Assembly (NCBI GenBank): GCA_937920345.1 | Contig: CALGVA010000036.1 | Coordinates: forward strand, 129,464-193,463 | Direction of reading: 5' to 3' | From: an uncultured Lachnospiraceae bacterium | GTDB taxonomy: Bacteria > Bacillota > Clostridia > Lachnospirales > Lachnospiraceae | Length of the DNA: 64,000 nt | The notes under the pieces: model-generated | Databases searched by the model: none | What the model was told of the DNA's origin: nothing | What the model saw: the letters and a program-made list of their open reading frames with translations, nothing else | Program-made: the position numbers and the translations under genes | Shown here: one piece after another, positions 24,607-33,332 of the stretch | Position numbering within the stretch: position 1 is the first letter of the stretch | Layout of the letters: every line of letters starts with the position of its first letter

Positions 24607-24912
24607 ATGGTTGGCGGACATATGATTAAGACATACGCAGAGAATAATATATTAAAAGCGGTAATTGATAGAAATTTGGATAATGACATATCAGATATAG
24701 TGGATCTAATTGATTTGCAACATGCTTTTTTGACAGGGAAGGAAGAGGTCCTTCTCTTTCAATTTAATAAGAATATAGAACAGACACAGTGCGATGTGTT
24801 TGATTATCTGATTATTGAATATTTAAAGAGTATTGGAGTGACTAACTATATCAGTGATGATAAAGATTTCATGAGCGTGGAAGATATTCAACTGTTCTCT
24901 ACATATGGGTGA
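24607..24912 (+). CDS. Small protein of unknown function (101 aa)
   Basis: An acidic protein from ATG 24607 or, with GGCGGA just upstream, ATG 24622. 'DNDISDIVDLIDLQHAFLTGKEEVLLFQFNKNIEQTQCDVFDYLIIEYLKSIGV' suggests an alpha/beta fold. Base composition is clearly more AT-rich than the flanking genes, which hints at recent acquisition. It has its own terminator. No family recognised. Confidence 0.5.
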   Translation: MVGGHMIKTYAENNILKAVIDRNLDNDISDIVDLIDLQHAFLTGKEEVLLFQFNKNIEQTQCDVFDYLIIEYLKSIGVTNYISDDKDFMSVEDIQLFSTYG

Positions 24913-24917
24913 TAGTT

Positions 24918-24939
24918 ATCCCTAGAATATTCTAGGGAT
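24918..24939 (+). terminator. Perfect palindromic terminator
   Basis: ATCCCTAGAAT is followed directly by its reverse complement (22-bp perfect palindrome) and then by TTTACTTTTTA, 6 bases after the stop codon of the preceding small gene. Confidence 0.8.
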
Positions 24940-24998
24940 TTTACTTTTTAATAGGTATGGAAATCAATGGTGTGTATGATAGAAAGAGGTTATATTCT

Positions 24999-25766
24999 AT
25001 GAAATCAATTATCAACAGCCTTATCACAGCGCTTGCCATGTATTCCGGGATTCCCGTGCCGCAGGTGGAACGGAATCAGAAGAATATGAGGTATACGCTG
25101 TGCTTTGTTCCGATCATCGGGCTTGTCACAGGAGCGCTGCTCTGCGGGTGGAGCCGGGTTTGTGCGGTATACGGCTTCGGGCAGGTCTGTTTCGCGCTGG
25201 TCGGGACCGTGATTCCTGTGATCGTCACAGGGGGTGTTCATCTGAGAGGGCTTCTGTACACGGCGGACGCCATACATTCTCATAAAATAAAAGAGAAGAG
25301 AAGGCAGAGACCGCGTGAATCTGGTGCAGGCGCCAGCGCCGTGACTGCCGGTCTCTGTTTCTTTATGCTGTACGGAGCAGGATTGACGCTGATCTGGAAG
25401 AAGAGCCAGCTTCTGCTTCTGGTGCTCAGCTATATCATATCCAGAACGCTCAGCGGTATGAGTATCGCATGGTTTCCGGAGGCGGAAGAGGAGGGGGCTG
25501 CCGATACCCTGTTTCAGGCGGCAGACAGGCGGATTGTGCGGGTTGTACTGGTTACACTGCTGGCGCTTGCCATGATCAGCGCAGTGATCATTCATCCGGT
25601 TATCGGTGCACTTATGGCACTGGCGGCAATGTGGGTGTGGACGTATTATTATTATATGACGAAAATAAGGTTCGGCGGTATCTCGGAGGATACGGCGGGA
25701 TATTTTTTATGTCTGTGCGAGCTGTCAAGTGTTCTGGTGATCGGAATGCTTGGAAGAGTTATGTAA
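24999..25766 (+). CDS. CobS-like (adenosylcobinamide-GDP ribazoletransferase family) membrane protein with degenerate active-site motif
   Basis: A 255-residue protein; ATG 24999 is preferred (AAAGAGG upstream) over 24957. The N-terminus 'SLITALAMYSGIPVPQVE', six or so membrane spans and overall length match CobS, which joins alpha-ribazole to adenosylcobinamide-GDP at the last step of cobalamin assembly. The hallmark H-x-D-G-L-x-D-x-x-D-G is here 'HLRGLLYTADAIHS' from H81: the first two acidic residues are Arg and Tyr and the final Gly is Ala. No other cobalamin gene or B12 riboswitch lies nearby. It may be a diverged or inactive paralogue. Confidence 0.75.
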   Translation: MKSIINSLITALAMYSGIPVPQVERNQKNMRYTLCFVPIIGLVTGALLCGWSRVCAVYGFGQVCFALVGTVIPVIVTGGVHLRGLLYTADAIHSHKIKEKRRQRPRESGAGASAVTAGLCFFMLYGAGLTLIWKKSQLLLLVLSYIISRTLSGMSIAWFPEAEEEGAADTLFQAADRRIVRVVLVTLLALAMISAVIIHPVIGALMALAAMWVWTYYYYMTKIRFGGISEDTAGYFLCLCELSSVLVIGMLGRVM

Positions 25767-25848
25767 ACAATAACAAGTGATATGCTCAGTAAGCAGCAAT
25801 GAAGATCGAGGCTGTGTTAACCAAAGCAATCATAGAGGGGAAGCGTAA

Positions 25849-28800
25849 ATGGGAGAAAAAAAGCTGGTAGTCGGTATTCTGGCGCATGTCGATGCAGGCA
25901 AGACTACACTGGCGGAGAGTATATTGTATACATGCGGCAGCATTCGGAAACTGGGACGCGTGGATCATAAAGACGCATTTCTGGATACGGACAGACAGGA
26001 GCGCGACAGGGGCATCACGATCTTTTCCAAACAGGCGCAAGTCTGCTGGAATGATGTGGCCATTACGCTTTTGGATACACCCGGGCATGTGGATTTCTCG
26101 GCGGAGATGGAGCGGACACTGCAGGTACTCGACTATGCGGTGCTGGTGGTGAGTGGCGCTGACGGTGTACAGGGGCATGTACTTACTCTGTGGCGGCTTC
26201 TTGCCAGATATCAGGTACCTGTTTTTCTTTTCTTTAATAAAATGGACCAGCCGGATACCGATCCGGCGGCGCTGCTTGCGGAGGCTAAGGAAAGGCTGGA
26301 TGAGCGGTGTGTGGCGTTCGGGGGATTAGATGAACAGGGCAGACCGTACCGTAGAGAAGAGGCGGCGTTCTGCGAAGATGTTGCCGTATGTGACGAGGAA
26401 CTGCTGGAGCGGTATCTGGAGGCACAAGAGAGTGCAGGCGGACCGGAGCAGAGCGGGAAAACCGCAGAGAGCGCGGACCGTGAGGGCTGCGGTGTGAAAG
26501 CTGCAGAAAGGTCAGGAGGCGGAAAGCGGCCGGGACACGATGGCATCATAGATGAGGAAACGATTGCAGACTTAATTGTAAAACGTAAGGTGTTCCCCTG
26601 TTACTTTGGCTCTGCGCTCAAAGTGGAGGGGATTACGGAGCTGCTGGACGGGATCGGCGTATATACGCGTATGCCTTCCTACGGGGAGGCGTTTGGTGCG
26701 CGTGTCTATAAGATCTCCAGAGATGCACAGGGCAACAGGCTGACGCATATAAAGATAACGGGTGGTATGATTAGGGTCAAGCAGACGGTTCTCACCCATG
26801 GAAATCATTGCAGCAGGAGAGGATATGAAGGAGACAGTCGGGAGACAAAGAACGTACAGGAAGAAAAGATTGACCAGATCCGCATTTATTCGGGAGATAA
26901 ATATACTGTGGAGCAGGAGGTGGCTGCAGGGACGGTCTGTGCGCTTTCGGGGTTATCTATGACATTTTGCGGAGAGGGGCTGGGCGCGGAGCGTGAAGAC
27001 ACGGTTCCGCTGCTGGAACCGGTTATGACGTACCGCATTGTGCTGCCGGAAGCATGTGATGTACATCAGATGTATAACAAGTTATGTCAACTCGAAGAGG
27101 AAGAGCCTCAGCTTCACATGGTCTGGCGGGAGCAGCTTAACGAGATCCATGTGCAGCTGATGGGTGAGGTGCAGATCGAAGTGCTGCGGAACCTGATCAG
27201 AGAGCGGTTTGATGTGGAAGTGATGTTTGACGAGGGGAGCATCGTCTATAAGGAAACGATCACATCAGCGGCGGAGGGTGTCGGACATTATGAACCGCTG
27301 CGGCATTACGCGGAAGTACACCTGCTTCTGGAACCGGGCGAGCCGGGCAGCGGGCTGCAGTTCGCTTCACGGTGCAGCGAGGATGTGCTGGATCGTAACT
27401 GGCAGCGGCTCGTCCTGACACATTTGGAGGAAAAGGAACATCTGGGCGTGCTGACAGGGGCACCGATTACGGATATGCAGATCACGCTTGTGGCCGGCCG
27501 GGCACACTTAAAGCATACCGAAGGCGGAGATTTCAGACAGGCGACTTATCGGGCGGTCAGGCATGGACTGTGTAAAGCGCAGAATATTCTGCTGGAACCG
27601 GTCTATGCTTTCCGGCTGGAACTGCCGGCGGCGCTGATCGGGCGTGGTATGACGGATATGCAGAATAAAGCGGGAAAGTTCGGGGCGCCGGAACTCGCGG
27701 GCGATTTTGCGATTCTGACGGGAACGGTACCGGTATCGGAGATGACGGGATATCAGGCGGAAGTGTCGGCATATTCGGGCGGAAAGGGCAGAATATATGT
27801 GGAGCTAAAAGGGTACGCGCCCTGTCATAACGCAGATACCGTGATCGCTTCGGCCGGGTATGAAGCGGAACGGGATACGGACAACCCGTGCAGTTCTGTG
27901 TTCTGTGCTCACGGAGCCGGTTTCGTGGTGGAGTGGGATCAGGTAGAAACATATATGCATTTAGATTATGCGGCGGACAGAGGCGGCTTCGCACAGGCGC
28001 AAGACCGTCGGGATGAGTCGTTTCGGTTTGCGGACGAAGGCTTACCGGAAGCGGGCGTTGGAGGATATGGTGATCATGCGCATGCCAGGCTGGGCGGCAG
28101 ACAGAGAAGCAGTGCTTCGCCGGAGGCAATCGGCCAGGATGAGATCGAGGAGATCATGAACCGCACCTACGGCACGAAGGAGCGGAAGAAGCAGGGCTGG
28201 GCGCGGACGATACGCGCCGGCGGCAATGCCGGGGCGCCGGAAGTCAGGGCGGACAGGTCTGAATCTGCGGGGGCGGATGGAAACGGCGGGAACGGGCAGG
28301 ATAAATCATACGGGAAGCGATCCGGCAGTGACAGTACAAGCAGTATGCAGGAGGAATACCTGCTGGTGGATGGCTATAACATTATATTTGCGTGGGATCA
28401 TCTGCATAGTCTGGCGAAGGACAATCTCGACAGCGCCCGCGGGAAGCTGCTGGATATCTTAAGTGATTTCCAGGGCTATCGCAAGATGCATCTGATCCTT
28501 GTGTTTGACGCTTATAAAGTAAAGGGAAATACAGGCAGCACAGAGCGGTATCATAACATCGATGTTGTATATACGAAGGAAGCGGAGACGGCCGATCAGT
28601 ATATCGAGAAAGTGACGCACAGGATCGGCAGGAAGCATCGCGTGCGCGTGGCGACTTCCGACGGGCTCGAACAGCTGATCATCATGGGTGCGGGCGCGGT
28701 TCGTGTCTCGGCAAGGGAACTGCAGGAGGAAGTGATGGCGGCGAATGCGGAACTCCGGCAGATGTTCCTGCAGGGAACGGACAAGCCGGCAGGTGACAGG

Positions 28801-28866
28801 AATTATCTTCTGGAGGGCGCAGCCGGAGAGGTTGCGGATTATGTGCGGCAGGTGCTTAAGAAGTAG
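25849..28866 (+). CDS. EF-G/Tet-type ribosomal GTPase fused to an NYN (YacP/Rae1-like) ribonuclease domain
   Basis: A 1005-residue protein from ATG 25849. Residues 1-about 670 are a translational GTPase of the ribosomal-protection type: G1 'AHVDAGKT' (12-19), 'RGIT', G3 'DTPGHVDF', G4 'NKMD', G5 'GSALK', followed by EF-G domains II-V ('YKETITSA..GVGHYEPLRHYAEVHLLLEPGE'). A Gly/Ser/Asp-rich linker (about 715-830) leads to an NYN domain at about 835-970: 'YLLVDGYNIIFAW' (D841), 'LVFDAYKVKGN', 'VVYTKEAETADQYIE', 'VRVATSDGLEQLIIMGAGAVRVSARELQ'. Free-standing Rae1/YacP cuts mRNA in the ribosomal A site. The fusion suggests GTP-dependent delivery of a nuclease to ribosomes, or Tet-like protection with mRNA cleavage. 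Confidence 0.9.
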   Translation: MGEKKLVVGILAHVDAGKTTLAESILYTCGSIRKLGRVDHKDAFLDTDRQERDRGITIFSKQAQVCWNDVAITLLDTPGHVDFSAEMERTLQVLDYAVLVVSGADGVQGHVLTLWRLLARYQVPVFLFFNKMDQPDTDPAALLAEAKERLDERCVAFGGLDEQGRPYRREEAAFCEDVAVCDEELLERYLEAQESAGGPEQSGKTAESADREGCGVKAAERSGGGKRPGHDGIIDEETIADLIVKRKVFPCYFGSALKVEGITELLDGIGVYTRMPSYGEAFGARVYKISRDAQGNRLTHIKITGGMIRVKQTVLTHGNHCSRRGYEGDSRETKNVQEEKIDQIRIYSGDKYTVEQEVAAGTVCALSGLSMTFCGEGLGAEREDTVPLLEPVMTYRIVLPEACDVHQMYNKLCQLEEEEPQLHMVWREQLNEIHVQLMGEVQIEVLRNLIRERFDVEVMFDEGSIVYKETITSAAEGVGHYEPLRHYAEVHLLLEPGEPGSGLQFASRCSEDVLDRNWQRLVLTHLEEKEHLGVLTGAPITDMQITLVAGRAHLKHTEGGDFRQATYRAVRHGLCKAQNILLEPVYAFRLELPAALIGRGMTDMQNKAGKFGAPELAGDFAILTGTVPVSEMTGYQAEVSAYSGGKGRIYVELKGYAPCHNADTVIASAGYEAERDTDNPCSSVFCAHGAGFVVEWDQVETYMHLDYAADRGGFAQAQDRRDESFRFADEGLPEAGVGGYGDHAHARLGGRQRSSASPEAIGQDEIEEIMNRTYGTKERKKQGWARTIRAGGNAGAPEVRADRSESAGADGNGGNGQDKSYGKRSGSDSTSSMQEEYLLVDGYNIIFAWDHLHSLAKDNLDSARGKLLDILSDFQGYRKMHLILVFDAYKVKGNTGSTERYHNIDVVYTKEAETADQYIEKVTHRIGRKHRVRVATSDGLEQLIIMGAGAVRVSARELQEEVMAANAELRQMFLQGTDKPAGDRNYLLEGAAGEVADYVRQVLKK

Positions 28867-28976
28867 CAGAATCCGGGCGGCAGCAAAAGGAATTTGCCTG
28901 ATTGCCGGGTGGTGTGTTACGATAATAAGAAAGGCTCAGGAGAAAGCACAATATTCTGTCAAGAAGAGAGAACGAT

Positions 28977-31028
28977 ATGATGACAAATGAAACGATAGAT
29001 ATGAAAACAGAAGACAGCGGACAGGCAGAGTACAGAAGCGGCGGTAATAACGGGCTGCCGGACGATATACCGGAGAGAGTGTGGAATACTTATATGCAGT
29101 CTTTTCTGGAATATCAGCCTGCACAACAGCGTAAGCTGATTAAAGGTTGCGAGAAGCAGATCGGCCAGTTCGAGCGTCGCATCGCGCGCAAGAAAGGACA
29201 GGAGAATCATCAGATACTGGCAGACATGAAGGATCTGCACAGACGTGCCGCTGCGATCGGTTATACGGTGGCGGTTAAGGAGCAGAGACTGCGCAGGAAA
29301 TTCAGACATGCGCTGCGTATGCTGATCCGGCTGGATATCACTTTTCTGGAAAAGATGACGGGCGGCGCCAATCCGGAAGATATCGTACAGATGGCAGGAA
29401 CTGCGGAGCTGCTGCGCGGCAAGTCGCTGTACGAGATCTATAAAGAAGATTATATGCAGTATCTGGTGGGACAGCGGATCGAGGAACTGATGGGAGCGGA
29501 ACCGGAGAAGCAGTATCCGGAGGCGAGGGGCATGAAACGCCATTTTATCCTGCATATCGGTCCCACCAACAGCGGCAAGACCTATCAGGCGCTGCAGAGA
29601 CTGAAACAGGCATATCACGGCATCTATCTGGGTCCCTTAAGACTGCTTGCCCTGGAGGTCTACGACAGGATGATGGCGGCAGGTATCCCCTGCAATATGA
29701 TTACGGGCGAGGAGACGATCCGCACGCCGGGCAGCTTCGTGCAGGCTTCCACGGTGGAAATACTGGATATCAGGGAAATCTATGATATTGCGGTGATTGA
29801 TGAAGCGCAGATGATGGCGGATGAGAACAGGGGCAGTTTCTGGACGCGTGCGATCCTGGGTATCCGCGCCGAGGAGATTCATGTGTGCTGTTCCGGCACG
29901 GCGGAGGAACTGCTTGTGAAGATGATCTCGCGGTGTGGCGACAGCTATGATGTCGTGTATCATGAGCGAAACACGAAGCTGGAGTTTATTCCGAAACGGT
30001 ATGACATGAGTAAAGATGTGGAACCGGGAGATGCACTGATTGCCTTTTCCAAGAAAAATGTGCTGGCGATTGCGGCGACACTGGAAGGCAGGGGAATCAA
30101 GGCGAGCGTGATCTACGGCAATCTGCCGCCCCAGACGAGGCAGGAGCAGGTAAGACTGTTCACGGAGGGCGTCAATCAGGTGGTGGTGGCGACAGACGCC
30201 ATCGGTATGGGTATCAATCTGCCGATACGACGTGTAGTTTTCATGAATACCATGAAATTTGACGGCACCGGCAAGCGCAGACTGGAAGCGGAAGAGGTCA
30301 GACAGATCGCGGGACGTGCCGGCAGGTATGGCTATTATGACGTCGGGTATGTGCAGTCTGCGATGGAGACGGAATATGTCGGGAAGATGCTGGAGGAACC
30401 ATTTTATCCTCTGAAAAGGGCGAGAGTCGGATTCCCGGAGGTATTGCTGGATATTGATATGGAGCTGGATGAGATCATCGAGGCGTGGGAGAAGACCGGC
30501 AATCCGCCCATGTATGACAAGATCTCAATGGACGAGAGCGTGAAGAAGTATCGTTATCTGAAGAACTACCGCAAAAAGCTGTCTTACATGGAGGATCGCA
30601 AATTTGTGCTGTCACTGATCACCTGTCCCTTTGATGTCAAAGACAGAGACGTTCTGCGGCTCTGGTTACGATACTGTGAGAAGCCGACCGAACAGCACTA
30701 TTGTCCGATGCTGCCGCAGGATTTCAGCCTGGAAGGGCTGGAGTCCTACTATAAACAGCTCGACCTCTACACACAGTTTTCCGCCAGAATGAACTGGGAA
30801 GTGGACAGAGAGGAAGTGGCGGTCAACAGGGAGTGGGCGCAGCATGAGATCGGTGAACTGCTGCAGGAAGACAAAGGCCAGTTCGAGAAGAAGTGCCGCG
30901 GCTGCGGTACAGTGCTTCCATGGGATTATGCCTACCCGATCTGTCAGGCCTGTTACCATGATATCGGAGAGGACGACAGCGCACGGCGCTCTATGCGAAG
31001 ATATCCGCATAACCGCCAGCACCGGTAA
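28977..31028 (+). CDS. SUV3-like DExH-box RNA helicase
   Basis: A 683-residue protein from ATG 28977. After a helical N-terminal region, the helicase core has Walker A 'HIGPTNSGKTYQAL' (G195 on), 'YLGPLRLLALEVYDRM', 'MITGEE', motif II 'VIDEAQMM' (D275), 'CCSGTAEELL', then RecA2 'VIYGNLPPQTRQEQVRLF', 'VVVATDAIGMGINLPIRRVVF' and 'RQIAGRAGRYG'. 'GPTNSGKT' and 'YLGPLRLLA' are SUV3 hallmarks (mitochondrial degradosome helicase). A C-terminal four-cysteine zinc ribbon ('CRGCGTVLPWDYAYPICQACYHD') is added. In bacteria it probably remodels RNA for turnover; the partner nuclease is unknown. Confidence 0.9.
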   Translation: MMTNETIDMKTEDSGQAEYRSGGNNGLPDDIPERVWNTYMQSFLEYQPAQQRKLIKGCEKQIGQFERRIARKKGQENHQILADMKDLHRRAAAIGYTVAVKEQRLRRKFRHALRMLIRLDITFLEKMTGGANPEDIVQMAGTAELLRGKSLYEIYKEDYMQYLVGQRIEELMGAEPEKQYPEARGMKRHFILHIGPTNSGKTYQALQRLKQAYHGIYLGPLRLLALEVYDRMMAAGIPCNMITGEETIRTPGSFVQASTVEILDIREIYDIAVIDEAQMMADENRGSFWTRAILGIRAEEIHVCCSGTAEELLVKMISRCGDSYDVVYHERNTKLEFIPKRYDMSKDVEPGDALIAFSKKNVLAIAATLEGRGIKASVIYGNLPPQTRQEQVRLFTEGVNQVVVATDAIGMGINLPIRRVVFMNTMKFDGTGKRRLEAEEVRQIAGRAGRYGYYDVGYVQSAMETEYVGKMLEEPFYPLKRARVGFPEVLLDIDMELDEIIEAWEKTGNPPMYDKISMDESVKKYRYLKNYRKKLSYMEDRKFVLSLITCPFDVKDRDVLRLWLRYCEKPTEQHYCPMLPQDFSLEGLESYYKQLDLYTQFSARMNWEVDREEVAVNREWAQHEIGELLQEDKGQFEKKCRGCGTVLPWDYAYPICQACYHDIGEDDSARRSMRRYPHNRQHR

Positions 31029-31046
31029 TCGTGTGAGAGGAGGAAA

Positions 31047-31718
31047 ATGATCTACACTTATTATATAGACGTGACACAGTTTGAGGACGAAGCGCTTTTT
31101 CAGGAGAAATTGAACCTGTTATCTCCTTACAGACAGCAGAAGATTGCGCTGCTCAAACATGAGAATGATAAAAACAGAAGCCTCGGCGCCGGGATTGCGC
31201 TGGATCACGCGCTGGAGACTTACGGTCTGAGGGAGCGCGGCATCGAGTATGAGTTCGGCGAGTGGGGGAAACCTGTGCTCAAATACCACCCGAATATTCA
31301 TTTTTCGCTGTCTCATTCAGGCGACTATGCGATCTGCAGCATAGGAGACAAGCCGATCGGCAATGATATCGAGCGTATCAAACAGGGACGGCTTAAAGTG
31401 GCTGACCGCTTCTTTGCACCCGAAGAGCTGGAATGGATGTATGCAGTGGAGGATGAGAAAGAAGTCAACCGGAGAATGTTCCGGATCTGGACGATGAAAG
31501 AGAGCTTCTTAAAAGTGACGGGGAAGGGAATCTCTCTTCCGCTCGGGGATTTTGCAGTGGTGATGGATGAAGAGCATGATAAGATCCGGGTGAAGCAGAC
31601 ATTCAACGCGAAGTATTATCATATGAAGGAATACGGAGATATTCCGGGATATCGGGTAGCGGTGTGCTGTGCGGAGAGCAGGGACGTGGCGTACAGTATG
31701 ATTCCGGTGGCAGCGTGA
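31047..31718 (+). CDS. Sfp-type 4'-phosphopantetheinyl transferase
   Basis: A 223-residue protein, 18 bases after the helicase gene behind GAGAGGAGG. Motifs are 'GKPVL' and 'NIHFSLSHSGDYAICSI' (P2), 'PIGNDIERIK' (the Mg-binding G-x-D-x-E), 'FFAPEELEWM' and 'FRIWTMKESFLKVTGKGI' (W-x-x-K-E-S). Two-domain Sfp length. It transfers phosphopantetheine from CoA to carrier proteins of secondary metabolism or fatty acid synthesis. No NRPS/PKS gene is in the window, so its target may be the general acyl carrier protein or a distant cluster. Confidence 0.93.
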   Translation: MIYTYYIDVTQFEDEALFQEKLNLLSPYRQQKIALLKHENDKNRSLGAGIALDHALETYGLRERGIEYEFGEWGKPVLKYHPNIHFSLSHSGDYAICSIGDKPIGNDIERIKQGRLKVADRFFAPEELEWMYAVEDEKEVNRRMFRIWTMKESFLKVTGKGISLPLGDFAVVMDEEHDKIRVKQTFNAKYYHMKEYGDIPGYRVAVCCAESRDVAYSMIPVAA

Positions 31719-31873
31719 ATGAAAATACCGGTCACAGTGCAAACGGAATGGCGGTTAGGGTGAAGGTGAGCAACAGCAAGGGCAGTCTGTGTAATCTGCC
31801 GGCAACGTTTATGCCGGAATAAGGTATAGATTTATCAGAAAACATTCATACTATCTCATATAGAAAAAAGAGA

Positions 31874-31905
31874 ACACCGAAATGTGATGTGGAGCATTTC
31901 GGTGT
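31874..31905 (+). terminator. Hairpin between the transferase and spoVAD genes
   Basis: ACACCGAAATG pairs with CATTTCGGTGT (11 bp, 10-base loop). No strong U-run follows, so it may be a factor-assisted terminator. A 35-codon frame at 31715-31822 lies upstream but is not convincing. Confidence 0.55.
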
Positions 31906-31959
31906 GCACTATGACAGTAAATCCGAAGGGTTTAATGCCACAGAAAAGGAGATAGCGGG

Positions 31960-32976
31960 ATGTTAGGAAAACAGAGTCTTCAGTTTGTAAGTAAGCCGTA
32001 TCTGATCAGCAGTGGTGCCATTGTGGGCAGTAAAGAAGCGGAAGGCCCGATGGGACAGCTGTTTGATAAGGTGTGTTATGACGATAAGTTCGGGGCCGAT
32101 ACATGGGAAGAAGCGGAGAGCAGTCTGCAGAAGGAGGCACTGGAGATCGCATTGCAGAAGGGCGGTCTGCAGAAGCAGGAGATTCAGCTTGTCTATGCGG
32201 GTGATCTGCTGGGACAGTCTATAGCCAGCAGTTTCGGGCTGTCAGGTTATCAGGTTCCCCATATAGGGTTGTATGGAGCCTGTTCCACCTGCGGTCTGTC
32301 GCTTGCTATGGGAGCCATGACGGTGGAGGGATCGTTTGCGCAGAAGGTGGCGTGTATCACATCCAGCCATTTTGCCAGTGCAGAGAAAGAATTTCGGTTT
32401 CCGCTGGCTTACGGCAACCAGCGTCCCAAATCGGCTACCTGGACCGTGACGGGCAGCGGTGCGTTTGTGCTTTCGGCACAGCCCGGCAGACAGGTACGAG
32501 CGATAATAACGGGCGTTACCATTGGAAAAATCATGGATTACGGTATCAAGGATTCCATGAACATGGGAGCCTGCATGGCTCCTGCCGCGGCAGACACCAT
32601 AAGACAGAATCTGGAAGATTTCGGCAGGACGCCGGGAGACTATGACAGAATCATCACGGGTGATCTGGGTACGGTAGGGCAGAAACTGCTTTTTGACCTG
32701 TTAGCCGAGAAGCAGATTGATATTACGAAACAGCATATGGACTGCGGTATAGAAATCTATGACAGTGAGAAACAGGATACCAATGCGGGCGGATCGGGCT
32801 GCGGGTGCAGCGCGGTAGTGCTGTCGGCCTATATTCTGAAGAAGATCGAAGAAGGTATATGGAAACGGGTGTTATTCGTCCCGACAGGTGCGCTCCTGAG
32901 CAAGACCAGCTTCAATGAAGGACAGACCATTCCCGGAATCGCTCACGGGGTAGTGCTGGAGCATTATGAGGGATAG
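31960..32976 (+). CDS. spoVAD: Stage V sporulation protein AD
   Basis: A 338-residue thiolase-fold protein of normal SpoVAD length: 'LGKQSLQFVSKPYLISSGAIVGSKEAEGPMGQLFD', 'GDLLGQSIASSFGLSGYQVPHIGLYGACSTCGLSLAMGAMTV', 'GNQRPKSATWTVTGSGAFVLS', 'SMNMGACMAPAAADTI', 'GGSGCGCSAVVLSAYILKKI'. SpoVAD binds dipicolinic acid during its uptake into the forespore. It normally sits in spoVAC-AD-AE; here neighbours on both sides are unrelated, so it may be an extra, stand-alone copy. It marks the host as a spore-former. Confidence 0.95.
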   Translation: MLGKQSLQFVSKPYLISSGAIVGSKEAEGPMGQLFDKVCYDDKFGADTWEEAESSLQKEALEIALQKGGLQKQEIQLVYAGDLLGQSIASSFGLSGYQVPHIGLYGACSTCGLSLAMGAMTVEGSFAQKVACITSSHFASAEKEFRFPLAYGNQRPKSATWTVTGSGAFVLSAQPGRQVRAIITGVTIGKIMDYGIKDSMNMGACMAPAAADTIRQNLEDFGRTPGDYDRIITGDLGTVGQKLLFDLLAEKQIDITKQHMDCGIEIYDSEKQDTNAGGSGCGCSAVVLSAYILKKIEEGIWKRVLFVPTGALLSKTSFNEGQTIPGIAHGVVLEHYEG

Positions 32977-33332
32977 TAACTGCATCAGATCCTGTTCGAC
33001 GGCTTCCGCAGCGGTGCGGAAGCCCGCTTGCAGTCACAACCAAAAGAGCCTATGAATTTATTGAATTACATAATTAGTAAATACACTCATGTTTTTCTTC
33101 TTTTTCGTAAAAAATACATTGACAGTCTCTGTGCAATTTGTTATTATCTCAATATGAACAACCGATTGCGCAAAGTGAAATCTACCAATTATAAATGTTT
33201 GTGCAGCAAAAGAAGAGCAGTGAGATCGTACAATATGTCATGACAGAAGCGTAAAACGATCAAAAACGAGAATATTTAAACAGAAAATAACAAATAAAAT
33301 ACAATCAAACAAGAAAATGGAGGGCAGACCAA
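32977..33332 (+). promoter_or_regulatory. Intergenic region with a strong sigma-A-type promoter
   Basis: A 356-bp gap. TTGACA at 33119-33124, a 17-bp spacer and TATTAT at 33142-33147 form a near-consensus promoter, leaving a 5' leader of about 180 bases before the gene at 33333. The leader is AT-rich with AGGAGGGC-like sites near its end (GGAGGGC at 33319). A 71-codon frame overlapping the promoter is rejected. Otherwise I see nothing in it. Confidence 0.7.

Noticed and set aside
31715..31822. A 35-codon frame between the phosphopantetheinyl transferase and spoVAD
   Set aside because: Overlaps the transferase stop, has no clear binding site and no recognisable features.
33028..33243. A 71-codon frame upstream of the 612-residue protein gene
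   Set aside because: It overlaps the TTGACA/TATTAT promoter, has no binding site and a low-complexity product.
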